DNA from: Zygosaccharomyces rouxii
Lineage: Eukaryota; Ascomycota; Saccharomycetes; Saccharomycetales; Saccharomycetaceae
Length of the DNA stretch: 64,000 bases
Reading direction: 5' to 3'
NCBI RefSeq assembly: GCF_000026365.1
Contig: NC_012991.1
Location: 248,001-312,000 of the forward strand
Of this stretch, positions 18,301 through 28,344 are shown piece after piece (the first letter of the stretch is position 1; each line of letters starts with the position of its first letter). The position numbers and the translations under genes were made by a program. The notes below the pieces were generated by a model that was not told the DNA's origin, ran no database searches, and worked only from the letters and a program-made list of their open reading frames with translations.

Positions 18301-18809
18301 ACTCGCGGTATTATCCCAGCATGTTCACCCAATAAAATTTTATCTTGGGAATCTAAATCCCCCCAAATGCTCATATCTCCTGACATGGTATAAGTCTTAC
18401 CAGTACCCGTTTGTCCATATGCGAAAACGGTACAGTTATAACCTTCTAGCATTTCTTGGATGTAATTTTTAGCCACTTCTGTGAAGATTGATTCCTGGTC
18501 GCTATCAGCACCAAACACTTCATCAAACATATATGTCTTCTTCGGATGTGAAAGGGGGCTTGATGGATTCGATAGTATGACACTTTTCCCCTTACGTCCC
18601 ATAGTTGATACTACAACACTACTCTTCTCATCTATTTCTCTCTGGTTTCTAGACCTACACCTCACGTATACTTTTATATTGGATCCGATTTGGTGCCGCT
18701 GATGTGGTTCAGATGATATGGGTGAGGATAAATGACCTGAAGAAGGTCGTGAAAGTCCCTTCCCATTACCTGTGTCTTTCCATGAGCTTCCAGAACCCTG
18801 ATCCAGCAT
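15393..18809 (-). CDS. KIP1: Kinesin-5 (BimC) spindle motor Kip1
   Basis: 1138 residues (S. cerevisiae Kip1 is 1111). The motor is N-terminal: P-loop GQTGTGKT at 132-139, switch I NDLSSRSH at 303-310, switch II DLAGSE at 340-345. Between about 218 and 268 sits an Asn/Ser-rich insertion at the position of loop 8, as in yeast kinesin-5s. Long coiled-coil stalk segments follow (about 450-900), then a basic tail with a KEN box at 1119-1121. Kip1 crosslinks and slides antiparallel spindle microtubules. Identification as Kip1 rather than Cin8 rests on synteny (SKT5-KIP1-PRX1). Confidence 0.93.
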   Translation of the reverse strand: MLDQGSGSSWKDTGNGKGLSRPSSGHLSSPISSEPHQRHQIGSNIKVYVRCRSRNQREIDEKSSVVVSTMGRKGKSVILSNPSSPLSHPKKTYMFDEVFGADSDQESIFTEVAKNYIQEMLEGYNCTVFAYGQTGTGKTYTMSGDMSIWGDLDSQDKILLGEHAGIIPRVLVNLFKQLSKETTEHSVKISFLELYNERLKDLLADNDSDEDNIRIFDNNNSNAHGASNGMSQVKMNKSKVRAPTLSGATVSSSASNSSTSSSSSSSSITVKGMEERYIKSAYEGLQLLTKGSLKRKVAATKCNDLSSRSHTIFTIVTHVARTDPVSGEQYVKIGKLNLVDLAGSENINRSGAENMRAQEAGLINKSLLTLGRVINALVEHSSHIPYRGSKLTRLLQDSLGGKTKTCIIATISPARISMDETVSTLEYATRAKSIKNTPQVNQSLSKDSCIMEYIYEIERLRQELKASRQREGMYITQEQYDLYESNSLLVEEQKVVIQNMGEQIKRFKEKYVEQTKLSKEAHRQFQESQKVCDTLRIQKKFMLETFEKYHTTCKEHAAQIDQIHSDNISLIESLRVERNEMSTSALDNAGLISKILTTIAERSEQLTSLKADLEVRISDFERFSSSMLLDFERNALSRINHSRDDLLSLEITDSLEQIQAMHNSLNVTLQNIRKPWKKETEAIYYTHKNIIENCGNQLYEYVEKLENSLETIWNQLKKTSISEMGELRRYGDQYTDDALALVHKERERLQFLENELLKKSQALKESNEQLESLQSYFKHHLIKERDEILQETFKALRNSERRHKSLDDQMFEKSSVVLARTKEQMHTEYLSGVGGINRQSSDSLTSIDKSLQSFKKEYALLGQQKTEKLDQLVKYRSVKHSFQEFLDKLSKYCNERSSRNLLQLLKNLNSQISWGAESLGNEVKSIVSETRQKIQRSVERDESQLKAALLNLENLSNYISDVCREEAPQHFKEQANILSSHCNNVNSVISGLDGTNEYLSEVNKPKIKIDVDNKITRELPQLESPGDYNVYRNNNDLPKGETWQNEDPLTQNLVYSPSTPMPVPDQPLPKVLVPKSINSSAKRSHTLPIENKKNLTVGGFGPNNLKRRFTLEPPNRNDKENIGDSRTGKKICNSRNEI

Positions 18810-18894
18810 TTCTGAGATTTCTTATCGGCTGGCTTTCTTCTTGTTACTGAACCCTCTGTCCTTTGTGTTTTTCCTTTGTATATGTTTTCGAGTT

Positions 18895-18901
18895 TGTTTA
18901 C
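18895..18901 (-). promoter_or_regulatory. Forkhead (Fkh1/2) site upstream of KIP1
   Basis: The minus strand reads GTAAACA preceded by CGCG, about 90 bp upstream of the KIP1 ATG. It matches the RYAAACA forkhead core and would suit S/G2 expression of a spindle motor; binding is inferred. Confidence 0.45.
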
Positions 18902-20012
18902 GCGAAGGGACAGCCGCTAATATCTTCGTGTTCAGTGATGATAATAAGCTTTGTGAGTAAAGATCTGGAATATTCAAGGACTGAGTCCAGGATTCTGAAA
19001 AGCAGCAGCATCATATTTGAATTCTGGAGCTGCTTTAATGGGTGCATATATCTTCCTGCGGCTCTTTGCTGGCTTCTGTCGTGTCTTTTCTAGCATGTTT
19101 AGCGAGAAAGATAGGCAACGTATTATAAAGGTTGGATGGCATGGTATGCCTAGATGCACACTAGGAGTGACTGAGACGTTTCTCATGCATGCTGAGATAT
19201 TTCAGTTGTTTTCACAAAATGCCATAGTTCAATTAACATCTTGTAGCTGAAATTTCATTTTAAGAATTTGGCCATGTTCCGAGAAATAGGGTTCGAAAAT
19301 AAAATGTGAAAGGTAGAGAGAGACACCGTTACAGGGACAGGTACCGAATTCTGTCCTGTTTGTCATTTCTACAAAGCATTGATTTCCATGTGTAGCTCTC
19401 GACCTCTTGTATTCTACAATATATTTCTCTTGGCATTGAAAAACTCCGACACTAGGCGGGGGAGACCCTTAAAACGTCATCAAAGTGCATGACGCCATTT
19501 TGGAACAACGCTATATCTAGTTGTATCTGACATGCTTCTACGTGCATATTGTGGTCCGAAGAACTTGCTGAATCAGGAGCATGAAACTCTCGATAAGATA
19601 ACAGAGATAAAGAAAACTTCAACAATCTTTACAGCAAGACACATTCTCCCATTTAATTTTGATAAATCCAGGGCAACAACTTTACCGTCTGGTACTAAAC
19701 CCTGGAGCTAAATTACAGACAAGTGTGGTGTCTACAACTACGTAAGCAAAATGAAACTATTACCCTCCTTTAGGGTAAACAATGGTCGAGCTTCCCTTAA
19801 CGTACCAACACAGGGGCAGATTGGGCCCATACAACTTATATTAATTTAATCAAGATCTCCCTGCCCCATAAGATCCCTCTAGCTACAACAGTTGGCCCTC
19901 CATCCCTTCCCTCCCTTATAGTAACGTGATCAGGAGTCACAGTGTGGAATGGCTGGGCTTTCAATGACCCTTCGGGACTTTAGTGGAAAAAAAAAGCACA
20001 TCTATGAGATAT

Positions 20013-20019
20013 TATAAAA
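20013..20019 (+). promoter_or_regulatory. TATA box of PRX1
   Basis: TATAAAA about 85 bp upstream of the PRX1 ATG, consistent with a stress-inducible TATA-type promoter. Confidence 0.5.
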
Positions 20020-20099
20020 GGATAACAAGTAAATAATAACAGGTATATCCCGTTTGACAGAAATTGAACTACAGTACATTATCCAGGTATAATTTCAAA

Positions 20100-20864
20100 A
20101 TGTTGACTCGTACATTGTTTCAAACTCAAAAGGCTGCATTCAAGTCATTTGCTCCGGCATTTACTCTACCTCTAAGAACTTCCGTCAGATACACTAGCTC
20201 TTTCAGACAGGAGGACCAACCAAGATTGAGAATTGGTTCCACCGTTCCAAACTTTGATGCTAATACCACTTTCGGTAAAATTAACTTCTATGATTACCTA
20301 GGTGATTCCTGGGGTGTCTTTTTTTCCCATCCTGCTGATTTCACCCCAGTCTGTACCACTGAATTGGGCGCATTCTCCAAGTTGAAGCCAGAATTCGATA
20401 AGAGAAATGTTAAATTGGTTGGTCTATCAGTAGAGGGTGTCCCATCTCACAACGAATGGATTAAGGATATCGAAGAAATCTCTAAATTGAACAAATTCGG
20501 TTTCCCAGTGATTGCAGATGAAAACAAAGAAGTTGCCTTCTTGTACAATATGGTTGACGAAGAGGGTTTCAAGAACTTGGGCAAGGGTCCAGTCTCAACC
20601 ATCAGATCCGTGTTTGTGATTGATCCATCCAAGAAATTGAGAATCTCCTTCACTTACCCTCCATCCGTCGGTAGAAACTCCGCTGAAGTGCTAAGAGTTG
20701 TGGATGCTTTACAAAAGACCGATGCTAAGGGCGTTGTAACTCCAATCGACTGGCAAGAAGGTCAAGACGTTATCATTCCACCAAGTGTCTCCGATGCTGA
20801 AGCTGAAAAGAAATTCGGCAAGTTCGAAACCGTGAAGCCATACTTGCGTTTCACCAAGGCCTAA
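20100..20864 (+). CDS. PRX1: Mitochondrial 1-Cys peroxiredoxin
   Basis: 254 residues from the ATG at 20100; in-frame sequence upstream begins only at TTG. Residues 1-35 are rich in Arg, Ser and Thr and low in acid, a mitochondrial presequence. The peroxidatic cysteine is Cys85 in DFTPVCTTE, after GDSWGVFFSHPAD. The C-terminal extension PIDWQEGQDVIIPPSVSDAEA identifies the Prx6/1-Cys class, and it ends KPYLRFTKA as in Prx1 orthologs. It reduces hydroperoxides in mitochondria with thioredoxin or glutathione support. Location KIP1-PRX1-SEF1 matches YBL063-YBL066. Confidence 0.97.
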   Translation: MLTRTLFQTQKAAFKSFAPAFTLPLRTSVRYTSSFRQEDQPRLRIGSTVPNFDANTTFGKINFYDYLGDSWGVFFSHPADFTPVCTTELGAFSKLKPEFDKRNVKLVGLSVEGVPSHNEWIKDIEEISKLNKFGFPVIADENKEVAFLYNMVDEEGFKNLGKGPVSTIRSVFVIDPSKKLRISFTYPPSVGRNSAEVLRVVDALQKTDAKGVVTPIDWQEGQDVIIPPSVSDAEAEKKFGKFETVKPYLRFTKA

Positions 20865-21276
20865 GTCTAGTGTCCCTAGTTTTCTACTCGTAAAAAGGTC
20901 GTATGAATATTCTGTATAACTTATAATAGTATTGACTATTACTATTACTGTTACTCTCGGTATTACTGTTGGCGTCGTCATCTACGAACTTTTTTTTTTC
21001 TTCTCAAGAGTAAGGTGATGTGATGCGATGAGCTTCGAGCATTTAAACTTCAACTTCTACACATAGAAAAGAGCAGTATAAGTTTTGGAGGAAAGAATAT
21101 CGGTTCGAGAAGGATACAATTTTTTTTGATAGACATACTCGTTGCCGATCATTTGAGGACTGTGCATGGCCACATTTCCTTTAGCCTCTTCCTTTTTTTT
21201 TTTTTTCTTTGACCCTTTTTTTCTCTTCTTTGTTATCAGTCCAAGGTTCTTCCATATAACAGTATTATAACGAATC
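20865..21276. other. Intergenic region PRX1-SEF1
   Basis: 412 bp. Several T tracts (10-14 T) and, at 21022-21035, a PAC-type motif GATGCGATGAGCTT 240 bp upstream of SEF1. No gene seen. Confidence 0.5.
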
Positions 21277-24200
21277 ATGAACTATTCACCACAAGTCAAG
21301 GGGGAAGAGAGACAATTAGAAAAGTTGCCTTTAAAAAGATCAACATCCCATGACCAAACAGTTCCACTCTCAGAAGGAGCTAAAAAATTACAAAGATGTA
21401 AATCTGAAGAAGTCCCTTTCCCAGTCACAACTAATAGTAATAACAGTACACCTACTCCTACGCCAAATACATCATCATATTTGAATAACCCGCCAGGTTT
21501 ATCTATTCATCACTACAATACTAATGGTAACCAAAGTTCTACTGGTCATAGACCTGTAACTTCGTGTACGCATTGCAGACAACATAAAATTAAATGCAAT
21601 GCTAGTGACAACTTTCCGGCACCATGTTTACGATGCGAAAGGATGGGATTAAATTGTCAGATCGATCCACAGTTCAGACCAAAGAAGGGATCCCAGTTAC
21701 AAAATTTACGCCGAGATGTTGATGAATTAAAATTAAAAATTGAATACCTCACTAGAAATGAGAGTTTAATCGCAAGGGCCTTACAGCAGAGCAGTATGGG
21801 CCAAGAATTAATCAATACCCTAAAGGCAATTGATGTTACTAAAGCTAATGAATTATCCAATACTCAACCTGCACAGAAATTACAACAAAGACCCCTAAGA
21901 ACGACTCCACAACATGATAAAGTGTCTGTACAAACGTACCTGGGCGCTAGTAAGCCACATTTGTTGCAAAAAGATACGAAAGATGAAAATGGAAATGTAA
22001 ATAATGGAACCGGTAACATTTACAAAAAAGATATTCCGTTAGTTTTGCAAATGGCGCTACAAAGAAACCGCAATATCACGGGGACGGATTCACCAAGTAA
22101 TAATGATAATAGTAATATTCACCATAATACCAACACACCAGGTTCTCAGAGGGCAAGTCCGTCTATGTCACCAATGACAAACTCTTATAGTGGATCGAAA
22201 AGACATGATACTGGGAGTACTGCTAACAGCCAGGATGACGTGCCGTTATCGATAGAAAGCGATAAAAATACTAATGGTAACGATACTAATTGTAATGATG
22301 ATAATGATAATTGTGATAAGAATGGCACTAACCATAACAGTGAAGGTGATAATGATGCATATGGCAAAAAGTCACCTGTAGTAGCTACTACTAATGCTAT
22401 CCCACTTTTGCCTTCCCCTCATGCTGGAATTGATGAATTCGTCATAGGAGATGTAAGAATTTCCATTGAAAAGGCAAATGAACTTCATGAAATATTTGTG
22501 ACACGATATTTACCACATTTCCCTATCATGTGCACTAACAATGAAACTGAGTTGTATTCACAATCGCAGCTTTTGTTCTGGACTGTTATGCTTACAGCAT
22601 GCTTATCCGATCCAGAGCCCTCTATGTACATCCAATTGGCTGCACTAATTAAACAATTAGCCATTGAAACGTGCTGGATTCGTACTCCTAGGTCGACATA
22701 TATTACTCAGGCCCTTTTAATCCTTTGCATTTGGCCCTTACCAAACCAAAAAGTTTTAGATGATTGTTCTTACAGATTTGTTGGATTGGCAAAGAGTCTT
22801 TCATATCAACTGGGGTTGCACAGAGGTGAGTTTATTTCTGAATTTACCAGAACTCAAACTTCTATGCCTGACGCTGAAAAATGGAGAACAAGAACCTGGT
22901 TAGGTATATTCTTTGCCGAACTTTGTTGGGCAAGTGTCTTGGGTTTACCGCCAACCTCGCAAACAGACTATCTGGTGGAAGATGCCCGAATGGGTGCTGA
23001 AGAGTACGAGTCGCCATCTCAAGTGAAAGAAGAAACGAACACATTTAATGACAACGAATTCCAAAGTGGTAATGATAATTTAAAGATTAACGATAATTAT
23101 GACAATAAACATAATAAAACAAGTGACAACAATAAAAAGACTAAGCTACCTCAGAACTTCCGTAGGTTAATTTGTTTGGCACATTTTCAAGCCAAATTGT
23201 GCAAAGTGATGGGATCCAGTGTAGTGAGTCCCGATGGTCTTATGGAACCAAGAGATCGTGCCACCTTACTGGGAAATTTAGAGAGAGAATTGGAAAGGTT
23301 GGATAGGACCCTGAATTTTGGACGAGATAGCGCGGTTTGTATCTACTACTTGTACGTGAAACTGATGGTTTGCTGTTTTGCATTTTTGCCTGGAACACCG
23401 ACTACAGACCAAAGCCAATACGTGACCGAAGCCTATTTATGTGCTATCAAGCTTGTAACGCTATTGGTGAAACTTTTAGAGAAACAACAATTGATTGAAT
23501 TACCAATCTATATTAGACAAAGTGCTTCGTATGCTGCATTGATCCTGTTCAAGTTGCAATTAACGCCATTACTTTCTGAAAAATATTTGGATTCCGCGAG
23601 GCAGTCTATCGTTACGGTGCATAGATTGTTTAGAAATCAATTAAATGCATGGGCAACTGGGGTGGAAAATGACATATCTAGAACTGCAAGCGTTTTGGAA
23701 AAATTGAATTTCGTTTTAATTACGCATCCGACTGTTTTTGTTGAAGAAGAAGGGATTATTTCACGTATGAGGTCACATTTAACAGGTTCACTTTTTTACG
23801 ATTTAGTGTGGTGTGTTCATGAAGCGAGAAGAAGAGAGATGGACCCTCAATACAATGAAGATGCTTTGAAGAAAGCTTCCGCTAAACGTAAAGCTCTTGG
23901 CGATGATCCACCATTTGCGGCATTCAATAGAAGGCTGTATCCATTGCCATTCTACAACCACATTTCAAAGGAAGACTTTGAAACCGTCATTCAAACGACG
24001 CCTCGTGGAACCGCAGTGAGTACGCTTGTCCCCACGGAGACCGCTTTAAACAATGCTAAGAACTTGGCAGAGAAAAGGAGAAATTCGGATGGTTCTATCT
24101 TGGAAATTAACGGTATCCCACTTTCCATGTTGGATGAAACTGGTAGTGTGAATTTGGAATACGTCTCGGGAAGTGGAGCTAATGCTAACCCTGTTAATGG

Positions 24201-24996
24201 ATCGACTGCGGCTGTCACTGAAAATGGTCCATCAACGCAACCAATGATGGGCAATGGTTCTTCCAATTTTGCAGATCCCCTGACACAATCTTTGGGTTTG
24301 GAGACTCCCCTAGTTTATAAAGCTGTGAGAAGAAATGCCGGCATCAATGGATCTGGTATACAAACCATGCCGACATATTTGAATGAATCCAACATGCAAA
24401 GATCTAATAGTACTCCGGTACAACCAACAGGAGGAGAGGCAAGTGCCGCGCCATCACCAATGGCCGTACCCCATTCAGCAGGCTCCACAGTACCATCAAG
24501 TTTCATTTACCAAAGGCCAGGTAATGCCAACTCTCTATTCAACATCCACAATAGTTCATTCCCATCCTCATTGAGCAGATCCTTGGCTCCGGTACAAGAA
24601 AAGGATTCTACTGATACTAATTCTAATACTATCTTGACTAATAATAGCTCTGGAGGTGACAGAAATGCCGGTACCAAGGTAAATTTGGATAGTTATCCTA
24701 ATTTAAACCTTTTTTTAAATGGAAATCAGCCAGTGCCAGCATCTACCACTAATCCGAATCCCACTACCAATCCCAATCCCAATCCCAATACCAATACCAA
24801 TACCCATGGAACTGTTAATGTAAATGGTATGTCTAATGTTCCGGTCGAACTAAACGGTATAGGAAGGAATCCGATTAATCAACTTTCCGAGCTAGATACA
24901 TTTTTTCAGCAACAGAGCACTGGGTGGCTCGAGGGAAACTCAAGTAATGACGATTTTCTTGGTTGGTTTGACATGGACATGGAGCAAAAATTTTAG
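21277..24996 (+). CDS. SEF1: Zn(II)2Cys6 transcription factor Sef1
   Basis: 1239 residues (S. cerevisiae Sef1 about 1150). The zinc cluster has all six cysteines: 97, 100, 107, 117, 120 and 127 (CX2CX6CX9CX2CX6C), followed by a leucine-containing dimerisation helix at about 145-175. A fungal-specific middle homology region spans about 390-860. The rest is Asn/Ser-rich, and Asn-Pro-rich near residue 1165 where the DNA has a hexamer-like repeat. Sef1 orthologs regulate iron uptake in Candida; the role in Saccharomycetaceae is little known. Synteny PRX1-SEF1-UBP matches YBL064-YBL067. Confidence 0.92.
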   Translation: MNYSPQVKGEERQLEKLPLKRSTSHDQTVPLSEGAKKLQRCKSEEVPFPVTTNSNNSTPTPTPNTSSYLNNPPGLSIHHYNTNGNQSSTGHRPVTSCTHCRQHKIKCNASDNFPAPCLRCERMGLNCQIDPQFRPKKGSQLQNLRRDVDELKLKIEYLTRNESLIARALQQSSMGQELINTLKAIDVTKANELSNTQPAQKLQQRPLRTTPQHDKVSVQTYLGASKPHLLQKDTKDENGNVNNGTGNIYKKDIPLVLQMALQRNRNITGTDSPSNNDNSNIHHNTNTPGSQRASPSMSPMTNSYSGSKRHDTGSTANSQDDVPLSIESDKNTNGNDTNCNDDNDNCDKNGTNHNSEGDNDAYGKKSPVVATTNAIPLLPSPHAGIDEFVIGDVRISIEKANELHEIFVTRYLPHFPIMCTNNETELYSQSQLLFWTVMLTACLSDPEPSMYIQLAALIKQLAIETCWIRTPRSTYITQALLILCIWPLPNQKVLDDCSYRFVGLAKSLSYQLGLHRGEFISEFTRTQTSMPDAEKWRTRTWLGIFFAELCWASVLGLPPTSQTDYLVEDARMGAEEYESPSQVKEETNTFNDNEFQSGNDNLKINDNYDNKHNKTSDNNKKTKLPQNFRRLICLAHFQAKLCKVMGSSVVSPDGLMEPRDRATLLGNLERELERLDRTLNFGRDSAVCIYYLYVKLMVCCFAFLPGTPTTDQSQYVTEAYLCAIKLVTLLVKLLEKQQLIELPIYIRQSASYAALILFKLQLTPLLSEKYLDSARQSIVTVHRLFRNQLNAWATGVENDISRTASVLEKLNFVLITHPTVFVEEEGIISRMRSHLTGSLFYDLVWCVHEARRREMDPQYNEDALKKASAKRKALGDDPPFAAFNRRLYPLPFYNHISKEDFETVIQTTPRGTAVSTLVPTETALNNAKNLAEKRRNSDGSILEINGIPLSMLDETGSVNLEYVSGSGANANPVNGSTAAVTENGPSTQPMMGNGSSNFADPLTQSLGLETPLVYKAVRRNAGINGSGIQTMPTYLNESNMQRSNSTPVQPTGGEASAAPSPMAVPHSAGSTVPSSFIYQRPGNANSLFNIHNSSFPSSLSRSLAPVQEKDSTDTNSNTILTNNSSGGDRNAGTKVNLDSYPNLNLFLNGNQPVPASTTNPNPTTNPNPNPNTNTNTHGTVNVNGMSNVPVELNGIGRNPINQLSELDTFFQQQSTGWLEGNSSNDDFLGWFDMDMEQKF
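24755..24800. repeat. AAT-CCC/ACC hexamer repeat inside SEF1
   Basis: Tandem copies of AATCCC and AATACC encode the Asn-Pro and Asn-Thr dipeptide run in the Sef1 C-terminus. Such repeats are prone to length change. Confidence 0.7.
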
Positions 24997-25902
24997 CACT
25001 AATAATAACAAAAATAACAATAATAACATTAATAATATTAATAATGATTATAATAATGATGATGCCGATGAAATCAATCTCCCGTTGAACTTTTAACGAA
25101 TTATACTGTCTTTATTCTTCCATTTTTTTTATTTTTTTTTTGGTTTTTTCGATATATCAAAACACTGTATGATCTTAATATGAAATAGTTTAATTTGATA
25201 CGTTTAAATGGTAGTTGTTCATAATCGTTCACTGACACGAACAGTGAGGAAACAACTGTTGATGCTTATAGTTGAGTAGTTACCTAGGACCTACTATTTT
25301 TACAAGCACCTTGAAGATGTCTGCTTAACTGCCTCTTAATCATGCATATATAACTGATTCATCATCGGTGTTCCAGTACTCACTCCCGCTAAACCTCCAG
25401 CTTGTTCAGTATATCTACCATCGGGAGGGGACAGACTGTACGCCAATGGCCATCATACATGTCTTCTAAGATCATATATATTCAACACATCCATTTAACA
25501 GACTCAGACGTATGACATCAATACCGATTTTTCTCGAGCAAAAAGAAAGTAGCACATTCCCGGAGATGAATTTTCAAATGGTAACCACTGTTGGGTTAAT
25601 TCGGCAGCCTTAACTTCGAATATTACTACATTCATCTGTATTAATACTGTATTCCACCGGTCACGTGTGATTGTTAGATGCACCCGCGTCGCCTGAACTG
25701 ATTCAAGAAGGTAACCCAAAATTAACTACTTAATCTGACATAGTTAAAAGAAATCTCATTCTTGCTGCCAATACAAGTATTCAATTGGCAAAATTATACG
25801 CTACCGGTACGTCGCTATTGTTGGTTTTCTTTTCATAGATAATTTGGTTAACCCTCTATCCTCTTTCACCTTCATCCCTCCCCCCCAAAGACTTGAATAA
25901 GG
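24997..25902. other. Intergenic region SEF1-UBP9
   Basis: About 900 bp. The first 75 bp are AAT/AAC trinucleotide-rich repeats (24998-25070). CACGTG at 25662 lies in a 15-mer also present at 29754. The short minus-strand ORF at 25504-25719 has no recognisable features. Confidence 0.5.
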
Positions 25903-28344
25903 ATGTTGAAAAGGTGGTTCTCAGTGAAAAAGAAATCGAAGGAAGACTCTAATTCATCTCAACAGTCTGGTGTTAGTAATAATGTTGACGTTTCGAATAA
26001 CCAAAGTCAAACTCCCTATCATACACCGAGGATGTCCCCAGAATCTAAACCAATTCCTAAACCTACGCCGATAAGGACTAAAGATAGGAATATGGTAACA
26101 TCTCCAGGACATTCAAATAAACTTCAATCACCAGCTGCTGAGAGACCTCCTCCTGGAGATACCCATTCTGGCAATGAGACTTTACCCAGTCTATTGAGTA
26201 CTTCAATTGAAACTGTAATGGATATGGATCCACCTATTCTCTTCACTACGTCTACTGAAAATATGCCCTATGGTGATGGATCTAATAAAGTCTTCGGTTT
26301 TGAAAATTTTGGTAATACTTGTTATTGTAACTCTGTTTTACAATGTCTTTACAATATGACAGAATTTAGAATTCAAATGCTACAACATCCAGAAAGAAAT
26401 TCTAATACAAGGCGTAAACGTAAGGTTGATATGCCTGGGAGGAAACCAAGATTTTTTAATGAAGCAAGTTTTGATCATCGTCCGAACAACAATAATAATA
26501 ATGGTGTTAGTGGCAACGCCGTGAATACAAAGAGAGATAGTGAAGGTTCAAATAATGGACATCATAATCCAGTGACAAACGAACATACGCAGGCGACAAG
26601 TGCTAATAATATTAAGAGTGTGGAGATTGGTAACAATCACGAGAGTAATGATCAGGATGATACAAATTCTAGTACTGTTAACAGCAAGAGTAGATCTGCT
26701 TCCAGTAATTATCAGAATTCCAATAAGCCTTACATCGAAGGTGATAAACCACCTCCATCAAATGGTCATCAGCCATCAGCTAAACCCAGTCGTCCCAATG
26801 AAGGTACGAACGGTTCGACTAAAGATACCAATGTACCAAATATAGTAATTGCTGGAACTCAACCAGTTCATGCTACCCTTACTTCTGCAAACTCGTGTAA
26901 TGAAAAAATACATGAGAATACCCAGAAAGTTATTGTGGGGAGGAATGATGATCTCAGTAGCCATGGCCCTGCAGAACTTCATCCAACAGCCGCATCTAAC
27001 CATAAAACAGGTGGATCGGATATAGAGAAGCATTCCACGGTCGAAAGTCATGATTTATCATCATCTACAGCGCATACTGCTAAACTCACTCTACAACGAC
27101 CACAATCTCGGCAATCTCAACATTCACAGCATTTGCAGCAACATCATAGTTCTCACAACAATCCTTTATCCACAGAGCAGAGGAAAAAGGCGGCTCTCAT
27201 AAAAGGACCCGTGCTTAATGTTGATCATCTTTTGCACGAATCCGGAGAATCCAATCTTTACACTGGTCTCAAAGACATCTTTGAGTGTATTACGGAAAAT
27301 CTGGCATTGACAGGTGTCGTGTCTCCAATCAAGTTTGTGGATATTTTAAAGAAAGAAAATGTGCTTTTCAATACTACCATGCATCAGGATGCTCATGAAT
27401 TCCTAAACTTTCTTTTGAACGAGTTAAGCGATTATCTGAACAACGGTGCAAAAAGTGGTAAAGATGACGAAGAACATAGTCTCAATTTCATCAAGGATAT
27501 ATTCCAAGGTACATTAACCAATAGAGTGAAATGTTTTACTTGTGATAATATTACATCAAGAGACGAGCCATTTCTAGATTTTCCTATCGAAGTACCAGAT
27601 GATTCTGAAACTGACATCCAGGCACTTCTGCAAAATTTTGACCAACGTGAAATGTTATCTGGTCCCAATAAATTCTATTGTAATGTGTGTTGTGGGCTGC
27701 AAGAAGCGGAAAGAAGCGTTGGTTTGAAACAACTACCACATACTTTAGCCCTTCATTTGAAGAGATTCAAATATTCCGAAACGAAGAATTCTAACATAAA
27801 ACTTTTCAACAAAGTTCATTATCCTTTGACGCTGGACGTTTGTTCGACTTATTCCAATTCTGTTTGCAAAAAGTACGAACTATCCGGTATCGTTGTTCAT
27901 ATGGGTGGAGGACCGCAGCATGGTCACTACGTTTCTCTCTGTAAAAATGACAATTTTGGCTGGTTATTATTTGATGATGAAACGGTTGAATCAGTTAGTG
28001 AAAAGACGGTGCTAGATTTTGTGGGCGACTCGAGTACTTTGACGACGGCGTACGTTTTATTCTATAGAGAATTGCCCTTCTACCTCGAAAATACTTCAAC
28101 AGGGTTAGATAGCAAGAAGCACTACGATGAAAATATTGAGAAATTGTTAAAATATGACGAATGGTTGAGGGCCAATTCTTCAAAGACAACATCCATGTCC
28201 GAGACAAATCCGGCGGTTGAAGCTACCACTAAGGAACCTCCAATGGCACCTCCTGCGGTCCCCCACGTAGAACGCGAGGCTTCGACTACTTCAGTTAAAA
28301 CTGCAAGGCCAAAATCTAGACTCTTTAACTTTATGAAAAGTTAG
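25903..28344 (+). CDS. UBP9: Ubiquitin-specific protease, Ubp9/Ubp13 family
   Basis: 813 residues. USP catalytic core: Cys box GFENFGNTCYCNSVLQCLY with the nucleophile at Cys140, a zinc-ribbon pair CFTC...YCNVCC, and the His box with GHYVSL (His675). A roughly 270-residue Asn/Ser/His-rich insertion separates the Cys box from the rest of the fold. S. cerevisiae has two ohnologs, UBP9 (YER098W) and UBP13 (YBL067C), with roles in mitochondrial ATP synthase expression; here a single copy stands between SEF1 and PRS. The basic N-terminus MLKRWFSVKKKSK and the tail RLFNFMKS are notable. It converges on PRS. Confidence 0.95.
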   Translation: MLKRWFSVKKKSKEDSNSSQQSGVSNNVDVSNNQSQTPYHTPRMSPESKPIPKPTPIRTKDRNMVTSPGHSNKLQSPAAERPPPGDTHSGNETLPSLLSTSIETVMDMDPPILFTTSTENMPYGDGSNKVFGFENFGNTCYCNSVLQCLYNMTEFRIQMLQHPERNSNTRRKRKVDMPGRKPRFFNEASFDHRPNNNNNNGVSGNAVNTKRDSEGSNNGHHNPVTNEHTQATSANNIKSVEIGNNHESNDQDDTNSSTVNSKSRSASSNYQNSNKPYIEGDKPPPSNGHQPSAKPSRPNEGTNGSTKDTNVPNIVIAGTQPVHATLTSANSCNEKIHENTQKVIVGRNDDLSSHGPAELHPTAASNHKTGGSDIEKHSTVESHDLSSSTAHTAKLTLQRPQSRQSQHSQHLQQHHSSHNNPLSTEQRKKAALIKGPVLNVDHLLHESGESNLYTGLKDIFECITENLALTGVVSPIKFVDILKKENVLFNTTMHQDAHEFLNFLLNELSDYLNNGAKSGKDDEEHSLNFIKDIFQGTLTNRVKCFTCDNITSRDEPFLDFPIEVPDDSETDIQALLQNFDQREMLSGPNKFYCNVCCGLQEAERSVGLKQLPHTLALHLKRFKYSETKNSNIKLFNKVHYPLTLDVCSTYSNSVCKKYELSGIVVHMGGGPQHGHYVSLCKNDNFGWLLFDDETVESVSEKTVLDFVGDSSTLTTAYVLFYRELPFYLENTSTGLDSKKHYDENIEKLLKYDEWLRANSSKTTSMSETNPAVEATTKEPPMAPPAVPHVEREASTTSVKTARPKSRLFNFMKS

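Larger units (their letters stand above)
18810..20099. other. Long divergent intergenic region KIP1/PRX1
   Basis: About 1.29 kb without a supported gene. It contains the KIP1 forkhead-type site and the PRX1 TATA-like box. Overlapping ORFs of 70-80 codons at 18863-19250 on both strands lack convincing features; the minus-strand one is discussed under findings. Confidence 0.5.

Noticed and set aside
19285..19300. GGGTTCGAAA resembling a tRNA B box
   Set aside because: No A box or cloverleaf upstream; flanks do not pair.
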